Assembly (NCBI GenBank): GCA_014871385.1
Contig: CM026422.1
Span: 23,739,014-23,803,013, forward strand
From: Ceratodon purpureus
Lineage: Eukaryota > Streptophyta > Bryopsida > Pseudoditrichales > Ditrichaceae
Reading direction: 5' to 3'
Length of the DNA: 64,000 nt
The notes under the pieces are model-generated. The model was not told where the DNA came from and ran no database searches. It saw only the letters and a program-made list of their open reading frames with translations. The position numbers and the translations under genes were made by a program. This document shows, piece after piece, positions 1 through 13,458 of the stretch. Numbering within the stretch: the first letter of the stretch is position 1; the number at the start of each line of letters is the position of its first letter.

Positions 1-2200
1 AGCATCTGACATTTGGTGCATCCCCACAGGTGAGTCGTCTCATTCTCCCCCAGATCACTGCCACAAATTCACGAGGTTTTTTCGACGGTCATTTTACTGT
101 CCTCCGCAGAAACTTTCATCATTTTCTGAGTATAATTGCACTTGGCAGGATGTGTGGGCAGAGTTAGGCCGACCATGCGGGATACATCAGAAGCAGGTTA
201 GTATCATAATATACTCTATTTAACTCTTTAATGGAAATTCTGTTTGTTGTTTCTATATGATTATGATACATGCATAGTACCTGTTTTGATCTATCCCATT
301 CTCCGTAAATACTGCGTCTTCAATTATTTTTACGTAAAGTTTAATTTAACATCTTTCTTTTCGTGATTCAGCTGCTACTGATTACGATCATAATCATCCG
401 CATGATATTTTTTGAACTTTTTTTAAAGGTGTTAGAGTATTCGAAAGTTATACATCCTGACTCATGATTACAAAGGTCAACAATATTATTGAGAGTAGGG
501 GCTTCAGACGATAGGCTACAGGACGATAGGCTTCAGACGATAGACCAGGTTTAAAAAACAACTTGCGTCGAGTATCTTGTCTATAAATGCAGTTCTTTGT
601 TTGAAGTAATGATTGTTTATTCTTCTGTTTAGACTGTTGCTGTTTGCTCATGGACTAAGGAAGTAATTTTTAAGCTGACCATGAACACGCTGCTCGTGCT
701 TCCTTGCTTGTCTGCTATTTTAGGTTGACCCGATGGTGATCCATTCTGCATCAGACCCGAGACCTCGCACTGCACTGTGTGGTGATTATTTCTATAATTA
801 TTTCACGCGGGGTATTGACATTTTATTCGACGGTCAGGTGCGGAAGTTGTTACCACTTTGTTCATAACTTCGATATGACTATCATTAGATAGGAATGTGA
901 TCTATATGTCTATTTTTATTTTGTGTGGAAATGTATTTGAAGTTCAAAATGGCCTTCAATTCTTCATCTACATATGTGACTTTACAGCTCATGCTGTGAT
1001 GTGGGTTGGCAGAATCATCGCATCAAAAAGTTTGTACTTCATACTAACTTTCCAGGTCACACAGACTTCAACTGCTACATCAAGTGCAACTTCTTCATTC
1101 GTGTTCCCCTAAGTAAGACAACTTAAGTGAATGGTTTCTATACCATTATAGCATCGTGTTTTTTCGTGAAGTTTGGATGTTTCTGTAATGAATCATGAAT
1201 GTCTGGATCATGCTGGACCTTCTCCATCGCAGTACTGTAACATGGTGGGTATACATAAATAGGTCGTGGAGATGCTGTATTGGTATATTGGCAGGGCATC
1301 TTCGCTGTTTATTTTGTATACCAGCCATATATGCAGTGTTGTGGTTTTGATAAGCACTTCTGTAGATCCCGAATTTGTTGCATTATATTGTGTTTTTGTG
1401 CTTGTATCTCATAATTATTGTCAATAGAGGATATTTTCTGAGTTGATGATAACAGCAGGTGATGGTGGTGAAGAACTTGACAAAGCTGCCTATGGTGATG
1501 ACCTTCAAAGGTGTATTACTGCCGATACCAAATGGAGTCAAGTTCAGGTACTACCTCTAGCTGTTAGTCCATTTTGTAGTTAAAAACCAAAAAATGGTTT
1601 GACTGGCATTTGATAGGAGAGAGAGAGCAGAGAGAGGCGGAGAGCATTCACAGAATTAGGGTTTTAAATGAGGAGAGGCTAGTCCCGCTTTATATAGGTG
1701 GACACCGTGAGTGCCTGTCATGTAGTACTGGGCGTTGATGTTTGCGAGAATATTGGGCTTAATGGGTGCTTGGTTGTATTGCTAAACGGGAAGCAGTAAG
1801 CTTGTTTATCCACCTGCTAAAATGTAATGCGTGGTGTATGTTGCAGGACATACTAGGTGATGGCGGTCGTGCTGCAATCCAAACGCAAGGTTCTGTTAGC
1901 AATCCATTTGGTCCCACATTTGTGTATGGATACCGTAATATTGCTCTGGAGGTAAGTATTGCTGCTGTATTGATATGTCAGCTTGACGTCTCTCGTCAGA
2001 ATCTCATTTCATAATATGTGTATTTTTATTGATTGCACAGATTTATCTTAGAAATATGACCAGAAAAGCTTGTTTCTATCTTATTTCACCGATCGCCTAG
2101 GTATTCAGATTTTATTCTAACATATGTATCTTCCTTGGCTCTCCAGGTAATGAAAAATGGGCATATTGCTACTGTAACGCTGTTCCAGAGCAATATGTAG
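1..2200 (+). CDS. PHAF1/UPF0183 family protein, 3' part (5' end outside window)
   Basis: Seven exons fit in phase: <1-29, 149-196, 724-837, 1013-1112, 1459-1547, 1847-1951 and 2147-2200 (TAG). The joined C-terminal peptide contains DVWAELGRPCGIH, VIHSASDPRPR, GDYFYNYFTRGIDILFDG, a TNFPGH-type segment with YIKCNF, ILGDGGRAAIQTQGS, NPFGPTFVYGYRNIA and the ending VMKNGHIATVTLFQS. These match my memory of plant UPF0183 proteins (Arabidopsis At3g51130), the family of human PHAF1 (phagophore assembly factor 1). PHAF1 is reported to associate with autophagic membranes through phosphoinositides; the plant role is less clear. The N-terminal half lies left of the window. All introns are GT-AG. The 1548-1846 intron carries a dispersed repeat copy (1628-1706). 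Confidence 0.9.
1628..1706 (+). repeat. Dispersed repeat fragment with TATA motif, copy 1 (intronic)
   Basis: About 79 bp inside an intron of the PHAF1-family gene. It aligns over its whole length, at roughly three quarters identity by eye, with 22271-22349. Shared blocks are GAGAGG-GGAGA, TTCACAG-A, TAGGGTT, AAATG and a TATATA motif followed by GGACACC. A GA-rich tract precedes it (about 1617-1637). The TATA-bearing layout resembles a promoter piece of an LTR or other transposon, but no ends can be defined. Confidence 0.5.
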
Positions 2201-4500
2201 ACTCCTAAACACTGTAAGCAGGACGTGTCTTTTGCTATGCTGGTTGTCTGCAGAAGCCGCCATCATATTGAGGTATCTGGAGGTCTGTAATTACTGTACA
2301 TGGTATTTCTTCTTAGGTTTTTCTGATGTACAGCTTGTGTGACTGGCATTTTGAGTTGTCAATCAAGCGAGAAATTGTTACCACATTGAATGGAAAGAAA
2401 GAAAAAAAGAGTGTAAGTTTCTATTTTCTGAATGATATTTTGGAATACTTTTTTATCTCTAGTCTAAGTTAGTGTACCTTTTCACCCCAATTTCATAGAC
2501 AGTGCTCAAGAATTGCAAGGCCGAAGGAGTTCAAAATTCATAGCCTCAAGAAAACAGACTGTAGTCGGCAGTCCTTGTTTGATAGAACTTAGGTGGCTCT
2601 AATGTTTTCAGATAGAACCATCATTTTGTTTTCTACCTATCAGGACCAAAGACGTATTCGCCGTTTGTTTTGGTTACTTTTGGGTCAAACTGCTGTTGCA
2701 GCCACTGTTGTCTTGTGCATCATTGACATTAGAAGGGTTTATCTTGCATCTGTTCCTAGAAAGTCTATCGCTGAGTACCACGTACTTACTATTGGCAGTG
2801 GTTTCAGATCTTCACAAATCAGGGATGACGAGGTCATCTGATTGAATTGAATCAGTCAAGTGGTGGTTCTTTTCTATTTGAATAGTATGTAAAGTACAGA
2901 CTCACAGGGCAACCTATTCATTCCATGGAACCGAAACCCATACCCGTTCCTGTTCCCTATCTGATTCGCTAGATATGTCTTGAACGTCACTCCACGTCGA
3001 ATAAAATGCATGAAGTGGTAAGATTTGCCTCCAAAGCAGGACAATTTGTTCAAGTTATTTTCCGTGGCAGCCGCTGTGTGGTCTAGAACTACGGATGCTC
3101 TGTGACTCAGCTGCATTGAAATAGTGAAGGTAGCCTAATGGGTCCCGGGCCTTCAATCCGATATGGACTCTTCGTCATCTTCTCCTTGCATGATGCAGCT
3201 ACTTCTCCCAAACTCTGTCCTCCTGGTCCAGCTGTTATTCCAATTCTCAGCGAGCTTGATAATTTACAAAGATGATTCATCAGAAATTACAGCTAGCAAT
3301 CCATCTTTCCTGGACCATGCTAATTATCTAATAAGAAATGATTCTGTTGCAAGCATAAACCTCGTTGACGAAAACTATTCTGCATCAACAATAAATATAT
3401 CACTTCACACATAAAACATCGATGAGCCATTTTGTTCTGATTGTGAGGGATTACACCGACAATCAATAATATATTACGAACTAAGTTCCGTGGCTTAGAA
3501 AATTATATACGAGTTTGCTTGGATGAAGACTTCAAATTTTTATCATTTGTTGATTGTCGGTATTATCTTTTCATGGCATCACATCTGCAGTTCAAATTGG
3601 TGCACGAGAGCAGCGTGAAATTAAATAAGTAGAGTGTGAGTACAGACAATCGAGAGAGATTTTCTGTAGAAATTATCAGTCCCAAAAGTCGTTTTAACCT
3701 AGATCCTTCGTCGCTAATTCAAGGGAGTTTGATTCCTCCGTCGTGAAAGCAAGGCGGCGGAGGAGAAAGTGGCTGCTCCCTCACCATCGGATACATTAAT
3801 GACGACAGCTGCACAGGCAATTCATAATAATTTCTGCTCATTCTCCCACTCCGACGCATATTCCTGACCCTCATCTGTATCACAACAACTTATCCCGAGC
3901 TGTAGCTAGTCTTGAGCCAATCAAGGGCTTGAATGACGCAGTCCACGTCGGCATCTACACAACATGACCACGTCATAATTATCCAAAACCTTAATTGCAG
4001 CACCCCATGACTCATTCACCCATTGGCCCTCACAACACGGTTTTCACAAAAACAAAAAAGTAACCAAAAAACTATTATTCTCAGATGCCACAGACACTGT
4101 AATTGGATCACAACTTAGTTTCCTGCTCCAGTAATGCATTGAGAAACGGCAGAAGACCAGTCCCGAGAGCCTTAGTCCTACCTTCTCATGATTAGATAGA
4201 TTTGCCTGAAAATTGCATAAAAAACAGTCACTAGGAAAGTGGTCTCCTCAGGTATTGGAGTGGTGACATCTCATGCTCGTATGCAACGGTATTTCTATTA
4301 ATTTTGATCCAAAAATACATGTCTGGACTCTGGACTCTGGAGTAAAAAAATACTCCTAGCAAAAGACGTGAAGCGTTGATAAATGCATGTCAGTAGGTCA
4401 GTCCTCCAGGATACTGATAAAATACATGCCGAAGCATATTATGATCTGTTTGTGTATCAGTGGTGTGTGAGGAATATGAGTCCAGCCACCTGTCGAGGAG
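2201..4500. other. 3' flank of PHAF1-family gene and intergenic DNA
   Basis: The first few hundred bases after the TAG at 2200 are probably 3' UTR. Beyond that I see only short open frames (for example 2593-2841 and 3163-3414) with no recognisable motif, no consistent splice structure and no repeat ends. I see no supportable gene here. Confidence 0.5.
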
Positions 4501-4860
4501 TAGATTATTTAACAGAGAGTTTCATGAATTAACGGCGGTGATAACGTCAACTGAGTGCGATGAATTCTTCTCCTGTCCGGCCGAGTTACCACCTCGCCAG
4601 TTGCTTTCTGAGGCCCATGTGACGATGAAGGTGGCATGATCTGCACGGAAGGGCGTGAAGGAGTGCTGCTATGGAACCCATGCAATCCATACACCGAGCA
4701 TAACGAGCATCCTGCGCCGACTGAGCCCCTAATCATAGAGATCGACACCCCCGAATACCCGCTCAGGCCTGGGGATCGTGTCATCTGCCCCGCGTCCGCC
4801 GCCCGCCCTCCGCATCGCGCTCAGACCCCGCCCGGCACGCAACGCGGAATCCCGGGCTAG

Positions 4861-4890
4861 CACGTGCTCGGTCCTCCTCTTCCTATAAAT
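4861..4890 (+). promoter_or_regulatory. G-box/ABRE core plus TATA box of the PM19 gene
   Basis: A palindromic CACGTG lies at 4861-4866 within AGCACGTGCT, and a TATAAAT lies at 4884-4890, about 142 bp upstream of the ATG at 5032. CACGTG is the core of plant G-box/ABRE elements bound by bZIP and bHLH factors. AWPM-19 genes are classically ABA- and desiccation-responsive, so the motif fits the gene. The upstream 4.74-4.86 kb is locally GC-rich. Function is inferred from position and motif only. Confidence 0.6.
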
Positions 4891-5031
4891 CATTTCAGAG
4901 CTTAGTCCCGAGCACCCACAGTTTCACTTGAGCTGGAATCCGTCTCCCTCACGATCAGTGCTGATCGGCATCGTTGGACCTGCACTGGTGAATAAATTTT
5001 TCGGTGCTTTGGAGTACGGCTGCGCGTTGCG

Positions 5032-6356
5032 ATGGCGTCTGTGGGAAGAGGCTTGACGTCGCCGCTGCTGACTATCAACTTTATCCTGGCCGTTGTCGGG
5101 GCTTGTCTAGCAGGATGGGCTCTGAACCGTAACTTCGACTGCGCCATGAGAGTTGGCGAAGGCTGTGTCGGTATGTGTTTATCATCGTACAAAAGTTGCC
5201 TCATATGGGGTAGAAATATATATTGATATGTTCATTTGGTGGATTGAGCAATATGCTGACTAACTGTGTCGTGAGTTGTATCCGGAACAACTCTCTGTGT
5301 AAGTACAGCGGTTTGCTTGGCCCGAGTCATATATTATAACAGGAATTATGCTCGTAATGCAAGGTTACAGAACTTATTGGTTTATGAACTTTTAGGACAG
5401 AGTTGGTGCTGAGTACTAAATGGTTGCTGTATCCTACAGGAACATGGTTTTGTTTTTGTTTAAATGTGTCATGGAGTGTTTTTTTATTAAGAAACTGTGT
5501 GTTTCAGTGTCGGAGCTGATGAGTTGAGCTCTTGAGTGAGTGCAGGAAATGGTATAACATCGGTATTTCTGCCGCTAGCGCTCATCGCTTGCGTCGTCAC
5601 CATCGCTGCGAAGTTCGCAGGAACCCACCACTTGCGAGTGTGGCGCACCGACAGCCTCGCTGCTGCTGCCGCCACAGCGTTGATTGCCTTGCTCCTCACC
5701 TTTCTCGCCTTGGGGTGAGTTATCATACTAGACTACGTTACTTCAATCATCAATACAACTGACCCTGTCAACATACCTGTATCCTTTTCGTACATAGTCG
5801 TCGACAGTTGAAATTAGTTTCATATCTGATTTTTGTTGAAATATTTTAGTTTTTGTAAAAGGCTGGGTTGGTTAAGATTACTAATTTGTCCGAAGGAAAA
5901 TATCATTACGTAACTAGTGATGGATCTAATGATGCTGTTACCATTGCGATTGTGCAGAGTTGCCATCAAGGAGATCAAGGTCGGTGGTTACCGCCCCAAG
6001 AGGCTGGTGAGCACTCACTCTGCCATGAACTTCATCTTTACTCTGTTTTTTCATGGCTCAGTAGTTGCATGAGTGTATATACATTTTCATCCCTGCAAAA
6101 TATTATTCATAGTTGCTACGATTTCTTCATAAAATACTGTGTCTTGTGTAGATTAAAAATTTAGTATCACAAGAGATAAACGACTTGCAGGTAGTAGCTG
6201 AAGGTGTGTACTAAGTAGCTTGAAGTATTATTTTTTTGTGGTGTGCAGAAAGCTTTGGAAGCTATCATAATCATCTTGGGTTTCTTCGAGATTCTGTACA
6301 CTATGTCACTGCATGCCGGTGTTCTGGGCGACAAATATGGACCGACTTACGCTTAA
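5032..6356 (+). CDS. AWPM-19/PM19-like plasma-membrane protein
   Basis: Four exons in phase (5032-5170, 5546-5714, 5958-6006, 6249-6356, TAA) give a 154-aa protein, the usual length for the family. It begins MASVGRGLTSPLL, and four hydrophobic segments lie at about residues 13-30, 49-68, 83-102 and 118-140. Family landmarks are WALN after the first segment, GNG before the second, the HHLRVWRTDSLAAAA block between segments two and three, the AIKEIKVGGYRPKRL loop and the C-terminal LHAG. AWPM-19 proteins accumulate with ABA, cold and seed or tissue desiccation; rice OsPM1 is reported as an ABA influx carrier. The start is the only ATG in frame and sits behind a TATA box and G-box at 4861-4890. 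Confidence 0.93.
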
Positions 6357-7979
6357 ATCGAGGCGTTCTAGGCGGTGAAGTTTCATGAGCTTTGAGTGAA
6401 ATCATCCTCTACAGCAGGCGCTTCTGTTTCCAAAGTGTAGGGTTGTCAATAATAGTTCGAAGTGCAAGTGTGCATTTTGGAATCATGTAACAATAGATGC
6501 GAGGTCCTGGATCTGAGTCTCTTTGTATACCATTCTTTTCATAAATGAACATGGGTTTTCTGAAATTTGACTCCATTGTTAATGATTGTGGGTTGTGGGA
6601 GTATATCTTGCATGCTGTATAGCTCATTTTGGAAAGTATTAAGGTTTTTTCAGTTGAGACACAGAGGAATCATTTAACACAAATGGAGTCAGAGATCGTA
6701 AGTATCTTACGATATGTGTAGCAATTTAAATGGATAATCCATGACTTAGATATCCTCAGAAATCCTTAGTGATTTGATACTCGAATCTTACGTGCAGTGA
6801 TATATGAATAAGCAGAGGAGAAAGTGAAACTAAAAAAGAAAATACAATCCATTCGCATGAAAAAGAGAGAAAAAGAGAGATTGGATTTGCTGGAAAAATT
6901 AGTCGATAGTACAATTTTGTACACACTTGGTATTGATTCTTTCAGATTTCGCACAACCAGATGGAGCAATGACAAGTTACAACTAGGGTGAGGTTCCAGG
7001 CACACTTAGTATGCTCTCAAAAAGCGGTTATCTCGTTATCTCCATCATTGACCCGATCTAAAACCTTGTTCATAAGGATGTTATCAGCACGGACGACAAG
7101 ATCAACTCCTATGCAAGAGTTCCGAAATATGGGCATTTCAATTCCGTATTTATAGGCTCTTGGAAACTAGATAATGCCTGGCAGCTATCGGTGCTTGCTA
7201 GAGTGCGTGGAAGTATGCCTATAAGGCTATTTCCACAAGGAGCCGATGAAGTAGTGGCCGAGAGAAAGTAGTTGCTGAAGCCCGCTAAGACTTGCTGTTT
7301 CGAGAATTAAAAAGATTCAGCAACTACTTGACCCTATTTTCTTTGATAGACCACCGATCTGTAGGTTGGATTATAGAGAGCCAAGCCTATCAGATTTGAA
7401 TCAGGCATGCATTCCTTGACCAGCGTCAGCGTTCAAGAGTTGAAGCGCCCAGTTTGCTTGGCTTTCAATTTCTATCCTGAACGCTGAGCTTCCAGGTCTG
7501 CGAGATCCAGACCAATTCCACATCTCATTCAACAACCGGTTCGTCTGCACAAAAGTTTAAACGAGCCCTCCAGATCAGTTACTTGAGCAAAAGCTAGAAC
7601 CTAGTTCTATTATGAATCCTAGAAGCATAAAACATTTATCTAGTTTTTGGTCATCCTGTCTATTGTACACAAAAGGACATAATGAATCAGTGCTGTCCAT
7701 GTTGAAGAGAACATCAAACATGGAATTGCACGTTTGCACTTCAGGTACCGGTAGTTAAAATTCAAGACTATTCTGCCTAAAAAGATAGTAACTCTAGAGT
7801 GCCGGGATTGTCAGATCTTGTCTGCCAGCGCTGAGGGAGATGTAAAACCGAAAGTACGTCTCAAAAGTAGGTGATATTTTCAAAGAAATTTTAAAACACG
7901 CGTACAAATAATACCAATCAATCGTGCAAATTTATAATGGATCGAAGCAGAGGAGGATTTACTGGCAGACTAACATACC
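6357..7979. other. Tail-to-tail spacer between PM19 and MLH1 genes
   Basis: This holds the probable 3' UTR of the plus-strand PM19 gene on the left and of the minus-strand MLH1 gene on the right. Open frames at 6409-6627 and 6766-7005 have no recognisable motif. Apart from A/T-rich and GA-rich stretches near 6825-6890, I see nothing. Confidence 0.5.
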
Positions 7980-10900
7980 TTAACAACGTTCGAATATTTT
8001 GTAAAGATTTTCGAGGCACGCAACCTGTGTTCAAACAAAGAGATCAAGATGACCAAAATTAAAAAGGATTTTAGCATGAGCAGCAGAGAAGATCTTGTCG
8101 TAACAGAATGTGCGCTAGCTGCAATGTTGCCTCCAACCGTAATCATACCTGAACAGCAGTACCATCGTTAGCCATATGACTGGGGGGCTTTAGGAAAAGC
8201 TTCATTGCTGGAAATAAGACGTGTTGGATTGTCCACTCTCTGTGCGCCCAAGCAGCTTCAGCCTCGGCTCTCATATCCCTCTCAAACTCCTCCATACCAT
8301 CAGAACCTCCTGCTTGTTCCTCTGAGCTCCCTGTCAAATGGGCATGCTATGAGATAAAGCACTGGAAAGTCCATTATTTCAATGCACCAAATAAAATAAC
8401 GAATAGCATTTGATAGTGAGATGTTCTGAGCAACGTGAGGCTAGATAACTATCGGTAGGTTGATGGATCAAGGGCCGTACCGTTATTTGACGCCTGCTTG
8501 GGTTTACCGACATAATAGGTTTGAGAATGTTCATCTCCATTTGGATTTGGCAGAAAAGGTGGATGCATTGCGTAAAAGTCAGCCATGGCAGCCGCGAAAG
8601 TCTCGAAACACTCCATTTCAGTTTCCCAGTCGACCTAATTGAGAAGAACAAAAGTAAACACGATTCAATGTACTGATATGCAAATATATTATATGTACGG
8701 TAATTTGAAAGGACTTGCATGACAGCATGACAGCATGATAGCATCTGAAATCAAGAGAGCGCCATCTGGAAATAGTACTTACATTATTTCCAAGATTCAA
8801 AACAAAACTCGGTAGCCGATCCATGTCCGGAGTATATTGATCCAACACCACAGGTAGCGTACAGAGATTTCCCAACTCGTCAATTTCTATAGCAAAATAC
8901 TCTTTGAGCATTTCTGCTTTGCACATTAGCAACTCCACATTCAACTGCACGCAGCAGTACCACGCAAAAGCATGATATTATTAACGACTCTTGGATATGC
9001 AGCCAGCGCATATTGAGACGACTCAAAGAATAGTGGTCAGCACTTCATCTAAAATGCTCTTATCCAACATATCTACTCGAATCTCATCCAAATTTGGCAT
9101 TTAACTGCGTAAAATCTAAGCACCAGCCTAGGGTCTTGAGGCAATTAGAATGACACAAAGGAGAAACTACAGCCATTACCTGGGCAATCTGGTCCTTAGG
9201 TCCATCGCATTCACTCCACCGGCCCATACGCTCTTCTTCATCCAGTGCTAGCATAAGTAGTTCCATCAAAGGGGCAGGGGTACTCAGACGCATGACATTA
9301 AAATGTGCAAAACGTCGAAGAACTTGCTGATAGACCAACTCCTTACTGCCAGTTCCAAGAAGAGTTGTTAAATCAATGAAAGTTATCACGAGCAACACTG
9401 GTTTTCCAACAAGTCGTGTTGGAACTTATCACCACTCTAACAAGCATACAGTATTTGTGTTACACTCATTAGACACCCTCGCATAGTGGCTATGTGTTCG
9501 AGGACATTGTAGAAACCACACAGAAAGCCGTTACTACATCCCTCACAAAAGAACAGCTTCTCACCTGAGATTGACTACATTCAACACGTACAGTCGAGTC
9601 TTGCACTGAGTCAAAGCTAACACATCATCCGCCATGCCTACATATATACACTGCTTGATGATCTCTGTCAATCCTGCAAACAAGAAAAATCCTCAGTTAT
9701 TGTTTGTGTGTAGGTATTGCTAAACTCAAGCCATCATACGAGAAATAGGTAGCCAAGGGTGAATATGGAAACGTTCGAATGCATTATGAACCTGAGTGAG
9801 TCTGACGATCAACGGCAGCAAGCAGCTCCTGAACACTAGTGAGATCAGCACTTTCTTTTGGATTTCGACGCTGCCTTACAGTCCGCCTGCAAGGACAAGC
9901 CAGTGTATGGATTAGGGTTAGTTAATACAGCCAGCAATCCTTGAAGGAAACTTGTACTTGGCTTTAACAGAAGCCACTAATGAAAATGCTTCCGACACAA
10001 GAAATATTAACGTGATTCTACAAAACCTGGTTGTTGCAAGGTCATTTTCAATTTGCAAGGGTTCGTCAACCGCACTCCTTTTCTTGTGCAGAAAGGCGTG
10101 AATCCTGCCTGCTGGGTTCGTGGAATCTACTCGCACCAGCTTGTTCACTGGCGCTTTCTGAGAGACAATCACTGCACAGGACAAGCATTTTACCATCAGA
10201 TTATAGTGTGTGATACAGTTCCTGCGCAAAAAACTTGCTTGAGTTCGAATTTTGACAAGTTTCCGGTTGGTGGATTGTAAATAATTTCTACGTTAAGATG
10301 CAGCTTAGACAAAGCTACAAAACCTACACAACCACTGAGGAAAGTTCGGAATCGTCACCTGGTGGTGATGGAGAAGGGCTGCCTTCTTGCCTTGGAGTCC
10401 CCACAATCGATGCTCCTGGGAGTAACGTCTGCAGCCCACCATGTCGCTACGTTAGATGTCATGTCCTCTTCAATTTCGACTGTTCTTGGAAAAAAAAATC
10501 TAGTGATGAAATCAATAAAATAAGTCCATTCGCAAGTCGGCATGCCACGAGTTCAAAATCTCATGCTCACAGAAGTCACTTGATTTTCTCACCCTCCAGA
10601 TCCTAAGGACAGCAAGTTTACTTCAAAGAATCTCATCAGGATTCATTAATTGACGAGATGTGAAGGCATCAATCCAGTGTTACATAAGAGCCACAACACT
10701 AGCTGTCTCGACCTATACGACGAAGGCCATGATATACCTGTGTACTAAACGTCCGAGAATTGTTGGATTCCAACAACTTTGCCTCCACTGCTTGCTGTAT
10801 AATGTCTACTAAACTTTCCTGGTTCAAAAAGCTCACCTGCCAAATTTTGACGGGAACTTAATATTCATAAACAACACAATGTAAGGATAGTAATTCCTAA

Positions 10901-13458
10901 CACACTCCCTATGTATAAAACAAGCTGATACATAGAGTTCCATGATTAACACATGGTTTATCCAGCCCCTGAATGTAAAACACCCAATCATTTCCGAAGA
11001 TTAGCATATACTGCCGTAAATCAATTTAGAGGGTATCTGTTAAGGGCTTGATTTCAGATGCAAACACTTAACGTACATATGTGAGAGAAAGTACACAATT
11101 ACCTCACGCTTGGTTGGATGGACATTCACATCAACATGTTCGGGAGGCAAATTAATAGACATGTAAATGAAGGGCTTAGAGGCCTTGGGAAGAATTGTTG
11201 CATAGACCAACTCGATGGCTTTCCGCAGAGCGCCACACTCTACCAGTCGATCTGAAAATACACACTTGTCAAAAGAATCCGCACTTCTAGAATGTGCCCG
11301 GTTAAGCACCAGAGTGCCCTTTGCTACATAGCAGACAGCTGAAAAGAAAAGTAAAAACAACATCATATACAAGTGATTCACGGGCATGTACTTACGTGCC
11401 AAAAAGTCGCTTTCGGGAAAGAGGCACATACCATTGATGAATAAAACCATGATTGACCGCTTCGAGCTGTAGTTAGCACTAGAAATCAGACCATCCATCT
11501 TGAAAGTAGTGCCTGATGGATCGTCCTCTGATGCTGAGATTGCAATCAGTTCACGTGCAACTCCAGGACCATAAACAGCTCTAATTGTATCTGTTCGCGA
11601 AGATGACCCAACCGTATGCACATCTGCACGACTGTCGCCATGCTGGAAAGAGGAGGGTTTTAGAGTATAGCAATCTTAAGACAAAAAGTGAACCTACTCC
11701 ATTTTGTGTACGACGATAACTAAATTCCAAATTGAGCGTACAATATTGTAACGACGTGCCAGCGTCTGCTCTGATGGAGAGCTATTCAAGACAATACGCA
11801 TTGGTGGCAGTCAAGAGTAAGGTACCTTTTTACAGGAGAAACTAACACCAGTTTTGTGTACCGCATAACGGCTCACCACATCCAGGATGCGACCATATTC
11901 TTCACTGAGGTTCTTGAAAGCCTTCCTCCGAGCAGCCACATTGTAAAACAGATTCTCTACCTGAACAGATTTTCAAAATTACCCAGTCGGCAATAACCCG
12001 AAAATGTGGGCTGAAACTCGTATCCGCCCCGAAGACTGAAACCACCGATCATGTACTAAACACGTAGATGAGATAGTGATTGCTTAAGGATGTGTAGAAG
12101 CCCTCACCGTAATTTGTGTTCCTTTGACTGCTGCACAAGGACGAGCGTCACCCTCCATCTGCCCATCCTTATACGTTGCCCTGACAGAAATCAGGTTTTG
12201 GAGCCAGAGCATGAACCAGCGGTCAGCATCGAATGCTTAAGCAACTCGGCAACCACAGAAGGAAAGCTGACTGACCACCCTATTTCAGCATGTTTCTTGC
12301 AATCAAATTCTAGGAATTCCGAGAAATGATCGAGCATCGATAAATCCCAACATGCGCTAGCTATCCTTAATTCAAATAGCTCAGAAATCTTAGACAGTTA
12401 TACCGAAACAAACCCTCGCTTACTTGTATCCATGTGCTTGACCTTCTGTCATTGTGGTGACACTAAGATGGGCCACAAACGTTATACTGGCCAGTGCTTC
12501 ACCTCTAAAGCCCAGAGTACTAATGGTCTCCAAGTCCTCAAACTCCCGCAATTTCGACGTCGTGTGTCGTTCACAAAGTAATGGTAGATCTTCATACTAT
12601 AAGTTGAAGAAACAATTCAGTACCCACACAAGTCTAATGACTACAAATTCTCAATTGCAACACCATACAATATGAACTACACGGTCAACAGCTACTCTCG
12701 TAAAGTGAGCAACAATACTCCATATTAGTGCGTTGTAAAACGACATGGAACTTCCATAGCCCGAGTAATGAAATGCCCCCAGACGATGGGCTTCCCAATC
12801 GCGAACCTTCACAATTACATCTTCACTTAGACCCTAAACCCAGCACCTTAAACCCTACCCCCTCTCATCAATCAAATTCTTAATACTAAATCTACTTCAG
12901 CAACAGCTGACAACACTTGGAAAACGGCAATTCTATGTGACCAACAAAACATCCAACCCTCTGAAAATCAGCTTCCATTTGCACCTGGATTCCTACAAAC
13001 CATATGCTGCACAACTACTGGAACTCACTGATGTCAATTCTAATGTAACTCATTCTCATAAACATGATTCCTCCCTCCATCACCTAGTCTTCATTGATAA
13101 ATAAACCTTCATAAACTACACAAACCCCATCCGATACTCATGTCAATCCGTCCACCACGCATGCCCTCATCTCATGCACTCCGAATTGCAATCAACTCAA
13201 CTCCAATGAACCTCAGAGACATACCCGAATGCCATGGCCATTGTCAACGATCTGAATGAGCTTAACCCCGCCATCCTTGACAGTAATGCCGATGCTAGTG
13301 GCACCCGCATCCAGACTATTCTCCAGAAGCTCCTTGAGCGCAGAAGCGGGCCTCTGGATGACCTCCCCTGCTGCAATCCTGTTCACCACCGCCTCCTCCA
13401 GCCGCCTGATGGGCGCCGGCGCCACCACTCCTGCTGCATCCTCCTCCCCCATCTCCAC
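7980..13458 (-). CDS. MLH1: DNA mismatch repair protein MLH1 (MutL homologue)
   Basis: Sixteen exons join in phase on the minus strand: 13458-13225, 12596-12424, 12180-12108, 11960-11826, 11642-11432, 11251-11103, 10836-10738, 10428-10359, 10171-10027, 9886-9792, 9673-9565, 9345-9180, 8944-8783, 8634-8508, 8330-8149 and 8024-7980. They encode about 724 aa, close to plant MLH1 length. GHKL ATPase motifs are visible: [13 protein letters not shown] (E43, N47), DNGHGIR (72-78) and GFRGEAL (107-113). The transducer domain ends in NVHPTKREV. The C-terminal dimerisation domain carries [12 protein letters not shown] and [11 protein letters not shown] and ends in FERC, the invariant C-terminus that contributes to the MutL-alpha endonuclease site. 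MLH1 pairs with PMS1 or MLH3 in nuclear mismatch repair and meiotic crossing-over. The exon 10428-10359, in the variable linker, is the least certain: it was chosen because it restores phase. Confidence 0.95.

Noticed and set aside
12830-12865. Telomere-like CCCTAAACCC/AAACCCTA in an MLH1 intron
   Set aside because: Only two imperfect units; chance telo-box-like sequence, not an interstitial telomere.
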